DNA of 64,000 nucleotides from Bacteroidota bacterium (GCA_021300195.1 JAJTIE010000001.1:34642-98641), one strand, 5' to 3'. Shown: positions 44,458 to 53,979, counted from the stretch's first letter. Notes: generated by a model not told the origin, from the sequence alone. Numbers and translations are program-made.

Positions 44458-45897
44458 CTATTTGTGCTGCTGGCCTCTTTGATTTAGTAGCACTGGCTGC
44501 CCTGCCTGCTGTAGTTGGGTAATCCCTGCCTGAAAATACGGTACACCTGTAAACTGTGGGCGAATGAGCCAGTGCCCCGAGCGGTGGTATAGTCCGATCT
44601 TTCCCTGCTGCTGCACGGGCAGGGTGTAGTAGTCTACCACAGGCAGGGCACCCTCAAACTGGGGTGGGATGACCCATTGGCCCTTCGTGTCGATATAACC
44701 CCAGAGGCTGTCTTGCCTGGCGGGGGCCAGTCCAGCCAGAAAAGCCTGTCCGCTCTCAAACTGAGGCTGGATAACATAGCGGCCACTGAGGTCAATATAG
44801 CCAGTCCTGCCATCCTGGGCCACCGCCGCCCGACCTTCAGAGAAGTCTTGCCCATCCTCAAACTGGGGTGCCAGGGCCCAGCTTCCGTTGGGTGCCAGGT
44901 AGCCCAGCCTATCTGCCCGCAGGCATGCGGCCCGCCCTTCTACAAAAGGGAAGGCATTGAACTGCTTCTCGGCAAATGCCTGCTGTCCCTTTCGGTCTAT
45001 ATAGCCCCAGCGGTCTTCCTGTTTCACCAGTGCCAGGCCGTTGTAAAAGGGGCGGGCATCCTGAAACTTGTGTGCGATGGCCAGCCGCCCCTGTGCATCC
45101 ACATACCCCCAGCGGTCGCCCAGTTGTACTGCGCTCAGGCCCTCGGTATAGCCATACACCTGGGTGTAGCGGACAGATTCGACCGGGGTGCCCTGGGTGT
45201 CTATCCGCGCCCAGCCTGCCGGTAGCTGCACATAGGCATAGCCCTCGGCGAAGCCCGTAACCCCCTCGTACTGGGGTGGCAGCCGCAGCCTGCCCCGCTG
45301 GTCTATGTAGCCGAAACGTCCCTGCTGCTCCACCACGGCCCAGCCGTTGTAGTAGTCGTATACCCGCGTGTAGGGTAGCCGCAGGCTTGGCTGTGCGCCG
45401 GTCAGAATTTCGGGATTAATCAGCCGATAGCCCTGCTCATCCAGTGCGATGGCGGCCCCGCCGGAGAATGGCCCTGCGTAGTGCAGCCCCTCCAGGGGCC
45501 AGTGCCGCCCCGTACTGTCAGCATAGCCCCAGCGGCCCAGGGTGTCCAGCACCACGCCGTAGCCGGCTGAGAAGGGCTTTGCATACAGGTATTGTGCTGG
45601 CATAATTGGCCCCCCTGGCCGCACATTCAGGTAGCCATAGCGGCCCCCCTGGCTATACACCGCCCATCCCTCCTGGGCCACCCCCAGGTAGTGTATGCTG
45701 GCTGGCAGGTCTGCCCGGTAGAGGTGCCCCTGCCTATCGGCCAGTTTCCAGTGGGCGTTTCCGTTTTTCCAGCTTAGGCTGGGGTAGGCCCAGCCGCCTG
45801 GGGTTTCCGCCTGGCTGTTTTCGGGCGGATGCGGCTTGCAGCCGGGTAGCAGGCCGGCAAGCAGGGCCAGGCAGATGAGTAGTCTGGGGTAGCTCAT
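44458..45897 (-). CDS. WG-repeat lipoprotein
   Basis: 479 aa. Lipobox LLAGLLPGCKP (Cys20). The rest is about ten WG repeats of 35-45 residues: 'W/F-G-Y-I/V-D-x-x-G-x-x-x-I-x-P-Q-F', for example DRWGYVDAQGRLAIAHKF and SLWGYIDTKGQWVIPPQF. WG-repeat proteins are predicted beta-propeller-like or beta-solenoid binding proteins on the cell surface. The start overlaps the murA stop by 4 nt (ATGA), so the lipoprotein is translated with murA. Function unknown. Confidence 0.86.
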   Translation of the reverse strand: MSYPRLLICLALLAGLLPGCKPHPPENSQAETPGGWAYPSLSWKNGNAHWKLADRQGHLYRADLPASIHYLGVAQEGWAVYSQGGRYGYLNVRPGGPIMPAQYLYAKPFSAGYGVVLDTLGRWGYADSTGRHWPLEGLHYAGPFSGGAAIALDEQGYRLINPEILTGAQPSLRLPYTRVYDYYNGWAVVEQQGRFGYIDQRGRLRLPPQYEGVTGFAEGYAYVQLPAGWARIDTQGTPVESVRYTQVYGYTEGLSAVQLGDRWGYVDAQGRLAIAHKFQDARPFYNGLALVKQEDRWGYIDRKGQQAFAEKQFNAFPFVEGRAACLRADRLGYLAPNGSWALAPQFEDGQDFSEGRAAVAQDGRTGYIDLSGRYVIQPQFESGQAFLAGLAPARQDSLWGYIDTKGQWVIPPQFEGALPVVDYYTLPVQQQGKIGLYHRSGHWLIRPQFTGVPYFQAGITQLQQAGQPVLLNQRGQQHK

Positions 45898-47213
45898 ATC
45901 TTTTGTTCAAGTCTGCGTATTTGGGCTCCCAGGGCATTCAGGCGGGTGTCTATCTGCTGGTATCCCCGGTCTATCTGGTCGATGTTGTAAATCCGGCTGG
46001 TGCCCTCGGCACTCATGGCTGCAATGAGCAGGGCCACCCCCGCGCGTATGTCCGGACTGGTCATGCTGATAGCGCGCAGGCACTGCTGGCGTGCCAGGCC
46101 GATGACGGTGGCCCGGTGCGGATCGCACAGGATGATCTGGGCACCCATGTCGATCAGTTTATCGACAAAGAAGAGCCGACTCTCGAACATCTTCTGATGA
46201 ATAAGCACGGTGCCCCGGCACTGCGTGGCCACCACCAGCAGGATGCTGAGTAGGTCGGGTGTGAGGCCGGGCCAGGGGTGGTCGCTCAGGGTAAGGATGC
46301 TGCCGTCTATGAACGTGTCGATCTCGCACACCTTCTGGGCGGGGATGTGCAGGTCGTCTCCCTGCTCCTCCAGGATGATGCCCAGGCGGCGGAAGGTATC
46401 CGGTATCTGCCCCAGGTGGGGGATGTCGCAGTTCTTGATGGTAAGGCTACTCTGCGTCATGGCAGCCATGCCAATGAAGCTGCCTACCTCGATCATATCG
46501 GCCAGCATGCGGTGCTCGGTGCCCCCCAGCTGCCGTACCCCCTGTATATGCAGCAGGTTGCTGCCTATCCCCTCTATCTGTGCGCCCATGCGCAGCAGCA
46601 TGCGGCATAGCTGCTGTACGTAGGGTTCGCATGCGGCATTGTAGAGGGTGGTGGTGCCGGATGCCAGCACTGCAGCCATCAGGATATTGGCCGTGCCGGT
46701 TACGCTGGCCTCGTCCAGCAGCAGGTATGTGCCCTGCAGCCCTGCGTCTGCCGCTACGGAGAACAGGCCTTGCTTACTGTCGTAGGTAAAAGTGGCCCCC
46801 AGCTTTTGCATACCCACAAAGTGGGTGTCCAGCCTCCGGCGGCCTATCTTGTCTCCGCCGGGCTTCACCATCCAGGCCCGGCCATAGCGGGCCAGCAGTG
46901 GGCCCACCAGCATCACAGAGCCGCGCAGGCGGCCCACCTCCAGCTTGCAGTCGGGGGCTAGCATGCGTTCGGGCTGCACATTGCGCGCACAGAAGCGATA
47001 GCTACCCGGGCCAGTACGCGCTACCTCTACGCCCAGCATCTCCAGGATCTGGATGAGTTTCAGCACGTCGCTGATCTCCGGGATGTTATGTACCGTTACC
47101 GGCTCTTCTGTCAGCAGTACGGCACACAGGATCTGCAGGGCTTCATTCTTGGCCCCCTGTGGGCTGATCTCGCCCCGAAGGCTTACACCGCCTTCCACTT
47201 CGAAATATTGCAT
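45894..47213 (-). CDS. murA: UDP-N-acetylglucosamine 1-carboxyvinyltransferase
   Basis: 439 aa; first committed step of peptidoglycan synthesis. Lys22-Asn23 (QGAKNEALQIL) and the Arg-rich loop near RGSVMLVGP are conserved. The active-site loop reads KPGGDKIGRRRLD: Asp121 stands where the fosfomycin-sensitive enzymes have Cys (E. coli Cys115, PGGC). The same Asp occurs in MurA of mycobacteria and chlamydia, where it confers fosfomycin resistance. It overlaps the WG-repeat lipoprotein gene by 4 nt; DUF4290 lies 140 nt upstream. Confidence 0.96.
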   Translation of the reverse strand: MQYFEVEGGVSLRGEISPQGAKNEALQILCAVLLTEEPVTVHNIPEISDVLKLIQILEMLGVEVARTGPGSYRFCARNVQPERMLAPDCKLEVGRLRGSVMLVGPLLARYGRAWMVKPGGDKIGRRRLDTHFVGMQKLGATFTYDSKQGLFSVAADAGLQGTYLLLDEASVTGTANILMAAVLASGTTTLYNAACEPYVQQLCRMLLRMGAQIEGIGSNLLHIQGVRQLGGTEHRMLADMIEVGSFIGMAAMTQSSLTIKNCDIPHLGQIPDTFRRLGIILEEQGDDLHIPAQKVCEIDTFIDGSILTLSDHPWPGLTPDLLSILLVVATQCRGTVLIHQKMFESRLFFVDKLIDMGAQIILCDPHRATVIGLARQQCLRAISMTSPDIRAGVALLIAAMSAEGTSRIYNIDQIDRGYQQIDTRLNALGAQIRRLEQKI

Positions 47214-47241
47214 AGCAGCTATCGCCTATCGTTTAGTAGCC

Positions 47242-47249
47242 CAAAGATA
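47242..47249 (-). promoter_or_regulatory. TATCTTTG -7 box for murA
   Basis: Exact TAnnTTTG match, 28 nt before the murA ATG. It suggests that murA has its own promoter in addition to any read-through from the DUF4290 gene. Confidence 0.45.
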
Positions 47250-47333
47250 TTGGGTTTTTGTCCATGGCGGGTGTTTGGGTTGTGCACAGCCGCCCATGCC
47301 CGATTTGCGGTTACTACCTGCCAGCAGGGTATA

Positions 47334-47343
47334 GGGGGGGGGG
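47334..47343. repeat. Run of ten G between the DUF4290 gene and murA
   Basis: Homopolymer of ten G on the plus strand (C on the coding strand) in the 140-nt gap. Shorter G/C runs of nine occur at 17304-17312 and 41333-41341, also between genes. Confidence 0.7.
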
Positions 47344-47353
47344 AGCCAGGCGG

Positions 47354-48058
47354 CTAGCGCATAGGGCGCTTGCGCTTCTTCCGGGTGCCCAGGCTCATGC
47401 TACCTCCGGCACTACTGCCAGTGCTACGGCTTTTCGTACTCTTCTTTCTGGCCTTTTTCAGGTGGCTCATGTTGCTGGAGTTGCTGATGTTCAGGCGGTT
47501 GGGTAGTAGTCCGTTGCGCAGCTGTATCTTCTCTGGCTCTAGTACCAGGCTGCCCTTGCTCAGCTCGCGCAGGTGGTCCATTACCACCTTGTCTGTGGGC
47601 TGGGTGCCGGCGTGCACCTGCATGCTGTGCTTCATGTAGTTGGCTATCTGTTCTACATAGGCTTGCTTGGCTTCGCTCTCCTCCATGGCCTGCGCCTGCT
47701 GCATCATCATTTCGATGTTCTTTCCATACTGCCGGTAGCGTGCGCGGTGGGGGTAATAGCCCACCTTTTTGCCAGGGTCGGTGGCGGCATTGGTGGGTGG
47801 TGCTGTGGGTAGGGGGTAGGGGGCATCTACGTCTAGCTGATACTGGCATAGCTGCTGTAGCTGTTCCCACAGCTTTTGTTCATAGTTCTCCATCTCGCGT
47901 GCTTCGGGCACAATGATGGACATGGTGCGTACTGTCTGCCGGGCCATGCGGGTGCGTTTTTCCCGGTCGGGTTCAGCCAGGATCAGGTTTGCCATCTGCT
48001 GTACGGACCGGCCGTATTCGCGCAGCCTTAGCCACTCGCCGGAGGTATTGTATTCCAT
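47354..48058 (-). CDS. DUF4290 protein
   Basis: 234 aa from MEYNTSGEWLRLREYGRSVQQM; an ATG 9 codons upstream is also possible. The start matches the usual MEYNTS beginning of the family. Features include REYGRSVQQMANLI, VDAPYPLPTAP, YRQYGKNIEMMMQQA and a basic C-terminal tail of Ser, Lys and Arg residues. DUF4290 is a Bacteroidota family of unknown role that is often found next to murA, as here (recalled, not checked). Confidence 0.88.
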   Translation of the reverse strand: MEYNTSGEWLRLREYGRSVQQMANLILAEPDREKRTRMARQTVRTMSIIVPEAREMENYEQKLWEQLQQLCQYQLDVDAPYPLPTAPPTNAATDPGKKVGYYPHRARYRQYGKNIEMMMQQAQAMEESEAKQAYVEQIANYMKHSMQVHAGTQPTDKVVMDHLRELSKGSLVLEPEKIQLRNGLLPNRLNISNSSNMSHLKKARKKSTKSRSTGSSAGGSMSLGTRKKRKRPMR

Positions 48059-48298
48059 TTCGTGTAGTTGGTACTTGTTTTGCACAGGCGCGTTGGCCTA
48101 TTCCCTGGTTTTTCTTGTCTGACAGGTGTGTGGGGGCGAATGGCGGGGCAAGCACCTTGCGTCCTCGTCCCTCCGTTCCATCAGGCACTGGGGGGTGCTG
48201 TCCAGTTACAGTCTCCCTTGGTATCGGGTGTCCCTTTTGTTCGGTCTTTAGTGTACCCGTTTCTGTTGCAAAAATACAGAAAAGCAGCCGTAAAACAC

Positions 48299-49450
48299 CT
48301 AGGCCTGCACCTGCTGGCCAAAAATAACAGCCAGCTTGTCCAGTGTATAGTCTATTTCTTGCAGGGTAGTTTGGGGGCCAAAGGAGAAGCGAACCGTGTT
48401 TGCCATACGCGCGGGGCTGTGCCCCAGGGCATGCAGTACATGGCTGGGGTGCACACTGCCACTGGTGCAGGCGCTGCCGCCGCTGGCAGATATCTGGTAG
48501 ATATCCAGGTTCATGAGTAGCATGCTTTCGCTGTCGTCTCCGGGGAAGGCTACGCTTAGCACCGTAGGCAGCGATTGGGTCGGCTCTATCACACCATTGA
48601 AGGCTACACCAGGTATGCGTGCCCGCAGGCCCTGGATCATGTGGTTTTTCAGGGCCTGGATGTGCGCCATATGCCGGGTCATGTTTGCCTGGCTCAGCTC
48701 CAGCGCCTTAGCCATGCCTATTATTGCGGGCACGTTTTCGGTTCCGGCACGCTGGTTGCGCTCTTGCGAGCCCCCGTCTATCAGGGGGGGCAGGGCCGGG
48801 GCATCGGCATTGCGGTATAGGAATCCTACGCCCTTGGGGCCGTTAAACTTATGTGCGCTGGCCGACAGATAGTCTACCGGCAGCTGGCCGGTGTTCAGGG
48901 GCAGGTGCCCCACCGTTTGCACCGCGTCTGTGTGGAATAGGGCACCGTGCTGGCGGCACAGCTGGCCTATGGCATGCAGGTCATTTAGCACCCCTATTTC
49001 ATTGTTTCCATGCATCAGGCTTACGAGGGTCTTCTTGCCCCCTGCCAGCAGCTGCGCCAGTGTAGCCAGGTCTGCTTCCCCAGCGGCATTCGGCTGCAGG
49101 TACACCACCTCTGTGCCCAGGTAGTGTGCGCAGTGTTCGGCGGCGTGTAGTACCGCATGGTGCTCTGTGGGTGCGGTAATGATGCGCTGTACACCCAGCC
49201 CCCGCACGGCACCCTTTATCGCCATGTTGTTGGCCTCCGTACCGCCGGATGTGAAGACAATTTCGGCCGGACTACAGCCCATGGCCTGGGCAATTGTTTT
49301 GCGCGCCTGCTCTATGGCGGTGCGCACCTCGCGGCCGTGGCCGTGCACGCTGCTGGGATTGCCGTGCACGTCAGTCAGGTAGGGCATCATGGCATCCAGC
49401 ACCTCGGGCAGCAGGGGGGTGGTGGCGGCATTATCCAGGTATACTCTCAT
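48299..49450 (-). CDS. Cysteine desulfurase (NifS/IscS type)
   Basis: 383 aa. PLP lysine Lys201 in SAHKFNGPKG, conserved HTDAVQ and, near the C-terminus, the sulfur-accepting Cys in GSACTSGSVHPSHVL. It takes sulfur from cysteine for Fe-S clusters and thio-modifications. It overlaps the 3' end of the phosphohexomutase gene by 4 nt, so the two are coupled. No scaffold gene lies next to it. Confidence 0.94.
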   Translation of the reverse strand: MRVYLDNAATTPLLPEVLDAMMPYLTDVHGNPSSVHGHGREVRTAIEQARKTIAQAMGCSPAEIVFTSGGTEANNMAIKGAVRGLGVQRIITAPTEHHAVLHAAEHCAHYLGTEVVYLQPNAAGEADLATLAQLLAGGKKTLVSLMHGNNEIGVLNDLHAIGQLCRQHGALFHTDAVQTVGHLPLNTGQLPVDYLSASAHKFNGPKGVGFLYRNADAPALPPLIDGGSQERNQRAGTENVPAIIGMAKALELSQANMTRHMAHIQALKNHMIQGLRARIPGVAFNGVIEPTQSLPTVLSVAFPGDDSESMLLMNLDIYQISASGGSACTSGSVHPSHVLHALGHSPARMANTVRFSFGPQTTLQEIDYTLDKLAVIFGQQVQA

Positions 49451-50820
49451 GCTTCTAGTTTGGCTTTGTAGCTATTGGCCAGCTCGATAGCGGCCTGTGG
49501 GTCTGGGGCCTCGGCATAGATGCGCACAATGGGCTCTGTGTTGCTCTTGCGCAGGTGCACCCAGCGGTCGGCCAGGTCAATCTTTACACCATCGGTTGTA
49601 TTGATCTTGCCCTCGGTTTCGCGGCTCACCAGGTCTTTCAGAATCTGATCCACGGGTTGGCTGGCACTCAGGTTCGCCTTTTGCTTGGACATATAGTAGC
49701 TTGGCAATTGGCTTCTCAGTTCGCTTACCGTCTGTTTCTGCTGGGCCAGGTGGCTCAGGAAGAGGGCAATGCCCACCAGCGCATCTCGCCCGTAGTGCAG
49801 GGCTGGGTAGATGATCCCGCCATTGCCCTCGCCCCCTATTACGGCGTTTACACGTTTCATCTGCTCCACTACGTGTACCTCGCCCACAGCTGCGGAGTAG
49901 CAAGCCTGGCCATATTTGGCGGCTACGTCTATCAGCGCGCGCGAGCTACTGAGGTTGTTTACCACCGGGCCGGGCGTATGGCGCAGCACATAGTCGGCTA
50001 TGGCTACCAGGCTATACTCTTCGCCTATCAGGTTTCCGTGCTCGTCAATGATAGCCAGCCGGTCCACATCCGGGTCTACCACCAGGCCCAGGTCGGCCTT
50101 AGTGTCTCGCACCCGCTGGCACACATCGCCCAGGTGCTCGGCCAGCGGCTCGGGGTTGTGCGGGAAGTCTCCATTTGGGTGGCAGTATAGTTCCACTATG
50201 TCCTTTACCCCCAGTTTCCGTAGCAGTTCCGGCACGGCCAGGCCCCCCACACTGTTTACGGCATCCACCACGATGCGCAGGTTTGCCTGGCCAATGGCCT
50301 GTGTATCCACCAGGTCCAGGTCCAGTATGTGCTCTATATGGTGCTCCAGTAGCCGCTCATCGCCCAAGTGCTGTCCCAGCTCGCGCACTGGCCGAAAGCG
50401 ATAGTCCTGCCGTTCGTAGTTCTCTAGCACAGCCTGTGCATCTCCCGGGCTTAGAAATTCTCCCCGGTAGTTCAGCAGCTTGAGGGCATTCCACTCCACG
50501 GGGTTGTGGCTAGCGGTAAGGATGATGCCCCCAGCAGCCTGCCGGTGCACTACGCCCATCTCTACCGATGGGGTGGTGGCCAGGCCTGCATCTAGCACCG
50601 TGAAGCCCTGGGCCACCAGGGTGGCCGATACCAGCTGCAGCAGCATGGGCCCACTGGGTCGGGCATCGCGTCCTATCAGGATCACGTCTCCACGCTGCTG
50701 GGCCTGCACCCACTGCCCATAGGCAGCGGCAAAGCGCACAATGTCCACCGGGCTTAGGTTATCCCCAGCACCACCGCCCAGGGTGCCCCGTATCCCCGAT
50801 ATGCTTGCAATTAATGCCAT
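49447..50820 (-). CDS. Phosphohexomutase, phosphoglucosamine mutase (GlmM)-type
   Basis: 457 aa from the ATG at 50820 (MALIASISGIRGTLGG). The active-site phosphoserine is Ser104 in LTASHNPVEWNALKL; the metal loop is VVDPDVDRLAI; the sugar-binding loop is IGGEGNGGIIYP and the C-terminal phosphate loop is RKSNTEPIVRIY. The GEGNGG loop is the type found in phosphoglucosamine mutases of archaea and Bacteroidota, so glucosamine-1-phosphate formation is likely. A TATATTTG box lies 5 nt before the ATG. Confidence 0.88.
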   Translation of the reverse strand: MALIASISGIRGTLGGGAGDNLSPVDIVRFAAAYGQWVQAQQRGDVILIGRDARPSGPMLLQLVSATLVAQGFTVLDAGLATTPSVEMGVVHRQAAGGIILTASHNPVEWNALKLLNYRGEFLSPGDAQAVLENYERQDYRFRPVRELGQHLGDERLLEHHIEHILDLDLVDTQAIGQANLRIVVDAVNSVGGLAVPELLRKLGVKDIVELYCHPNGDFPHNPEPLAEHLGDVCQRVRDTKADLGLVVDPDVDRLAIIDEHGNLIGEEYSLVAIADYVLRHTPGPVVNNLSSSRALIDVAAKYGQACYSAAVGEVHVVEQMKRVNAVIGGEGNGGIIYPALHYGRDALVGIALFLSHLAQQKQTVSELRSQLPSYYMSKQKANLSASQPVDQILKDLVSRETEGKINTTDGVKIDLADRWVHLRKSNTEPIVRIYAEAPDPQAAIELANSYKAKLEA

Positions 50821-50825
50821 AACTA

Positions 50826-50857
50826 CAAATATACGCAGTCGGTGCGTGCTACTACAA
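50826..50857 (-). promoter_or_regulatory. Promoter of the phosphohexomutase operon (TTG-N21-TATATTTG), 5 nt before ATG
   Basis: Minus strand: TTG at 50857-50855, TATATTTG at 50833-50826, then 5 nt to the start codon. A leaderless or near-leaderless start is expected. Confidence 0.6.
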
Positions 50858-50878
50858 CTGGTGTAGGCGAGCGGGCGC

Positions 50879-50905
50879 AAAAAAGGGGGCTTGTGAGCCC
50901 CCTTT
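50879..50905 (-). terminator. Rho-independent terminator of the T9SS propeller gene
   Basis: On the minus strand AAAGGGGGCT, loop CACA, AGCCCCCTTT, then a run of T. The 10-bp stem is perfect. It lies 25 nt after the stop codon at 50930. Confidence 0.9.
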
Positions 50906-50929
50906 GCATTTTTTGATCCCCTTTGGGCG

Positions 50930-53824
50930 CTAGCGTTGTATAGCTACCCGTTGCACATCATATAGGGTATCGCTCGCGCTGCTTAGGGTGGTTTTGAATA
51001 GGTAGAGACCACTGGGCAGCTTTCCTGCAGCTACGTCTAGCTCATGTGTGCCGGTAGCCAGCTGGCCGAAGTCTTGGCTGTACACTTCTTGGCCATTCAG
51101 GTTAAGAACCTGTAGCCGGGCCGTGGCAGGCTGCTTCAGGTCCAGTGCCAGGTGGGTATAGTCTTGCGCGGGGTTTGGATAGATGCGCAGGCGGAAGCTG
51201 CCGTCGTTTCGGCTTAGCTGGCTACCGCGGCTAACCGGGCCGGAAAGGATGCGGCTAACCGCTACGCCGCGGCCCCAGGTAGCAGCATAAATCTGGCGCT
51301 TGTAGCGGGCAGTGTCAGACACCAGGAAGGTCTTGCTGGAGTTTGGATAATTCTTCGAGATCAGCTGGTAGCCGCTGTAGGCAAAGCGATGCACCGGCAC
51401 CTGGTCCATGTACCCATCGTTGGCCTCTCTCCAGTCTACACCCGAGCCACTGGTGATAGAGGAGAAGTTCAGGTCGTTTTCAACTATGGTATACACCCCC
51501 CGCTCGGTGCCGAGGGCCAGCCAGCTTTGGTCTCCGGTGCTGAGGGTGGGGTCAGGGTCGAAGAGGGCATCATATACGGGATAGAAGCCCAGTTCTGAAA
51601 AGGCGTTGGACTGATTGTAGAAAGTGGGGGTGTTGCTGCTGAGTGCATTGGGGGTAGCATACACATAGCCACACTCGCTGCAAGCAGGTGAGCTAGGGTT
51701 GTCTGTCCGATAGGTGCCGAAGGTTACGATCAGGGTATCCTTGTAGCGCGGGTGCAGGCGCAGGCTCGTTATCCATCGGTCAGGCACATGTGCATTGATG
51801 CCCGTAGTGGGGTCCAGGATTGTGGTGGTCGAAAAGTTTGGGTGGTTCTTGTTTTCGGCATGTACAATGCGGTACACAAATCCATTTGTGGTGCCGATGA
51901 ATAGGGTGTGGGTGGCATCTCCTGTAATAGCCAGGGCCGATATCTCATCTGTGCTACTTGAAAACCGGAAGATCGAGTTTAGGCTTGGCCTATCTTGTTC
52001 TGAATCTACGGGGTTGAAGGGGAAGCGGCCCAACCACACCCGGTCTCGTGAGCCTAGGAAGGCGTATACGCGATTTACCACGTTTTCCAGCGAGTCCTGC
52101 GCAATGCCTGTGCCAATGGTATCCACCTCGTCTATGATCACGGGTGGATTGGGCGGTACCAGGCTCGGGCGGAAGATGAGACTTCCGGCTGTATCTAGGG
52201 GGTATACTGCAAAGGCTGGGTTTGGCGTGGGAATCCAATCGGAGTTGGTGAATACGTTGCCGCCATCGAGCGAGCGGAAGAAGGTATTGTTGGCTCCGCT
52301 GATCATGTAATCGGGCTTGAAACGGCTGATGGCTACAGAGCCCCGGCGTGGGCTGGCCGGGCTGTGCACACGCCAGCTGGTAACAGCCCCGCTCTCGCTA
52401 TTCGCGCGGCCTGAGTTGCTGATGATACCGTGCCCACGGGTAGAGGCCAGGACGGTGCCGTCTCCGCCTACGGCCACATCATACACCTGGGATACAGAGA
52501 GATTGCCATTCGAGATCTGGAAACGGCGGCCTCCGTCGGTACTTTTTACCAGTTCCTTAGTGGTACCCAGCAGGATAGTAGCGGGATTGTTGGGGTCTTG
52601 TACAAAGGCCTGTATGCCCTCTGGCACATAGCGGTTGTCTGCCTGCACCTCGGGTACCGTTCGGGTTTCGTTAGTCCACCCATTTATGGAGTCCCACCAG
52701 TACCACAGCTGGCCACCCAGAAAGATCCGGTCGTCATTGGCTGCATCTACCTCAAATATCAGCGCCTGAAGGCCACGACCCGCCACGTTTACATCGGGCC
52801 TGCTTTCCACAAAATAGGCCAAGGGGGCAAAGGTGCCAATTGTAGTTCCGGTAGCAGTAGAGCGGGGCGCAATGCGCGTCCAGCTATCGCCGCCATTCGA
52901 GCTTTGCCATACACCGACCAGGAAGTTTCCGCCCCCCCCAACCATGCACAGATACATTCGGTTTGTGTTATTCCTGGAAACTGCAATGCTGGTGCGGATG
53001 GCTGCAGTTGGGTCATCGCTGTTTCGGGGCAGGTTTTCCAGGCCTATGTATTCGGTAAAAGTATTGCCTTCGTTAGTACTGATAAACAAGTATTGGGTAG
53101 CCCCTACCAGTACCTTGCCATCCGCCGTTATCTCGATATCGTAGATGTCAGCCGAGGCCAGCTCGGTGCCCGTGGTGGGCGGGATCGCATAGCTCTCACT
53201 CACTCTTGTGGCTGTCTGTCCTCTGTTTTCTGATACATACAGGCCTTTGTCTGTGCCAAAAAATAGCTTCCCATTTCTGGCCTTTACCACGTTGATACTT
53301 GTGAAGGCATCAGAAGTGCTGAACGAAGTGGTGGGTATCGTGGCTGCCGCTACCGTGAAGCTTTGTCCCCCGTTGGTAGACACAAAAATACCGCCCCCAA
53401 ACATGCCAGCATAGCCCGTATAGCCCTTTTTGCCCGTGTTGAGTGAAACATACGGTGTCTGACCTGTAATTCGGTGGTCGGTATCCAGGAAGGTGGCGCC
53501 TGTGGCCACATACATCGTACCATCTACTGCATCAAAGGCAATGGAAGTAACCGCCAGGTTCTGATCGGTTTCGCCCGAAAAGCCAGCTACGGGTGTCCAG
53601 CTGCGTCCGCCGTTTGTGCTCACCCACAGCCCGCCGCCGGGCGCGCCTGCATATATTTTGCTGCCATCCGGGCTGTAGGCTAGGGCGCGTATACTGCCGC
53701 CCAGGTCTGTCGGCCCCAGACTCTCCCAATTGAAGGTGGGCTGTGCATGGCTTACAGCGTGGAGCAACACAAGGACAAGTGCCGCAGAGGCGAGCAGGTG
53801 GGTAAAACGTACTTTTTTTAGCAT
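50930..53824 (-). CDS. T9SS-sorted BNR/VPS10-like beta-propeller protein
   Basis: 964 aa. Signal peptide 1-27 (LASAALVLVLLHAVSHA|QP). Many sialidase-like repeats follow: 'STNGGQSFT', 'SSNGGDSWTRI', 'STDGGRRF', each a propeller blade Asp-box. The last roughly 85 residues are a type A T9SS sorting domain (RIYPNPAQDYTHLALDL, VLNLNGQEVYSQDF, LPSGLYLFKTTL). So it is exported and attached to the cell surface. Its ligand or substrate is unknown. The perfect terminator follows, and it is transcribed separately from the gene upstream. Confidence 0.94.
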   Translation of the reverse strand: MLKKVRFTHLLASAALVLVLLHAVSHAQPTFNWESLGPTDLGGSIRALAYSPDGSKIYAGAPGGGLWVSTNGGRSWTPVAGFSGETDQNLAVTSIAFDAVDGTMYVATGATFLDTDHRITGQTPYVSLNTGKKGYTGYAGMFGGGIFVSTNGGQSFTVAAATIPTTSFSTSDAFTSINVVKARNGKLFFGTDKGLYVSENRGQTATRVSESYAIPPTTGTELASADIYDIEITADGKVLVGATQYLFISTNEGNTFTEYIGLENLPRNSDDPTAAIRTSIAVSRNNTNRMYLCMVGGGGNFLVGVWQSSNGGDSWTRIAPRSTATGTTIGTFAPLAYFVESRPDVNVAGRGLQALIFEVDAANDDRIFLGGQLWYWWDSINGWTNETRTVPEVQADNRYVPEGIQAFVQDPNNPATILLGTTKELVKSTDGGRRFQISNGNLSVSQVYDVAVGGDGTVLASTRGHGIISNSGRANSESGAVTSWRVHSPASPRRGSVAISRFKPDYMISGANNTFFRSLDGGNVFTNSDWIPTPNPAFAVYPLDTAGSLIFRPSLVPPNPPVIIDEVDTIGTGIAQDSLENVVNRVYAFLGSRDRVWLGRFPFNPVDSEQDRPSLNSIFRFSSSTDEISALAITGDATHTLFIGTTNGFVYRIVHAENKNHPNFSTTTILDPTTGINAHVPDRWITSLRLHPRYKDTLIVTFGTYRTDNPSSPACSECGYVYATPNALSSNTPTFYNQSNAFSELGFYPVYDALFDPDPTLSTGDQSWLALGTERGVYTIVENDLNFSSITSGSGVDWREANDGYMDQVPVHRFAYSGYQLISKNYPNSSKTFLVSDTARYKRQIYAATWGRGVAVSRILSGPVSRGSQLSRNDGSFRLRIYPNPAQDYTHLALDLKQPATARLQVLNLNGQEVYSQDFGQLATGTHELDVAAGKLPSGLYLFKTTLSSASDTLYDVQRVAIQR

Positions 53825-53897
53825 GCGTCAAGTCGAAACAAGGATGAAAACGGGCCCAGTGTAGGCCAAAAGGCACTCAGGGATACCAGTTAGCTAG

Positions 53898-53905
53898 CAA
53901 ATTTA
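53898..53905 (-). promoter_or_regulatory. TAAATTTG -7 box for the T9SS propeller gene
   Basis: Exact TAnnTTTG match on the minus strand in an AT-rich gap, about 73 nt before the ATG at 53824. Confidence 0.45.
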
Positions 53906-53979
53906 TAATAATTGTGGGATACCTGTCGTGAATTTTAGTAGAAGTTAGGCACTGGTTTACGGGATTGATAAGCTCCTGC

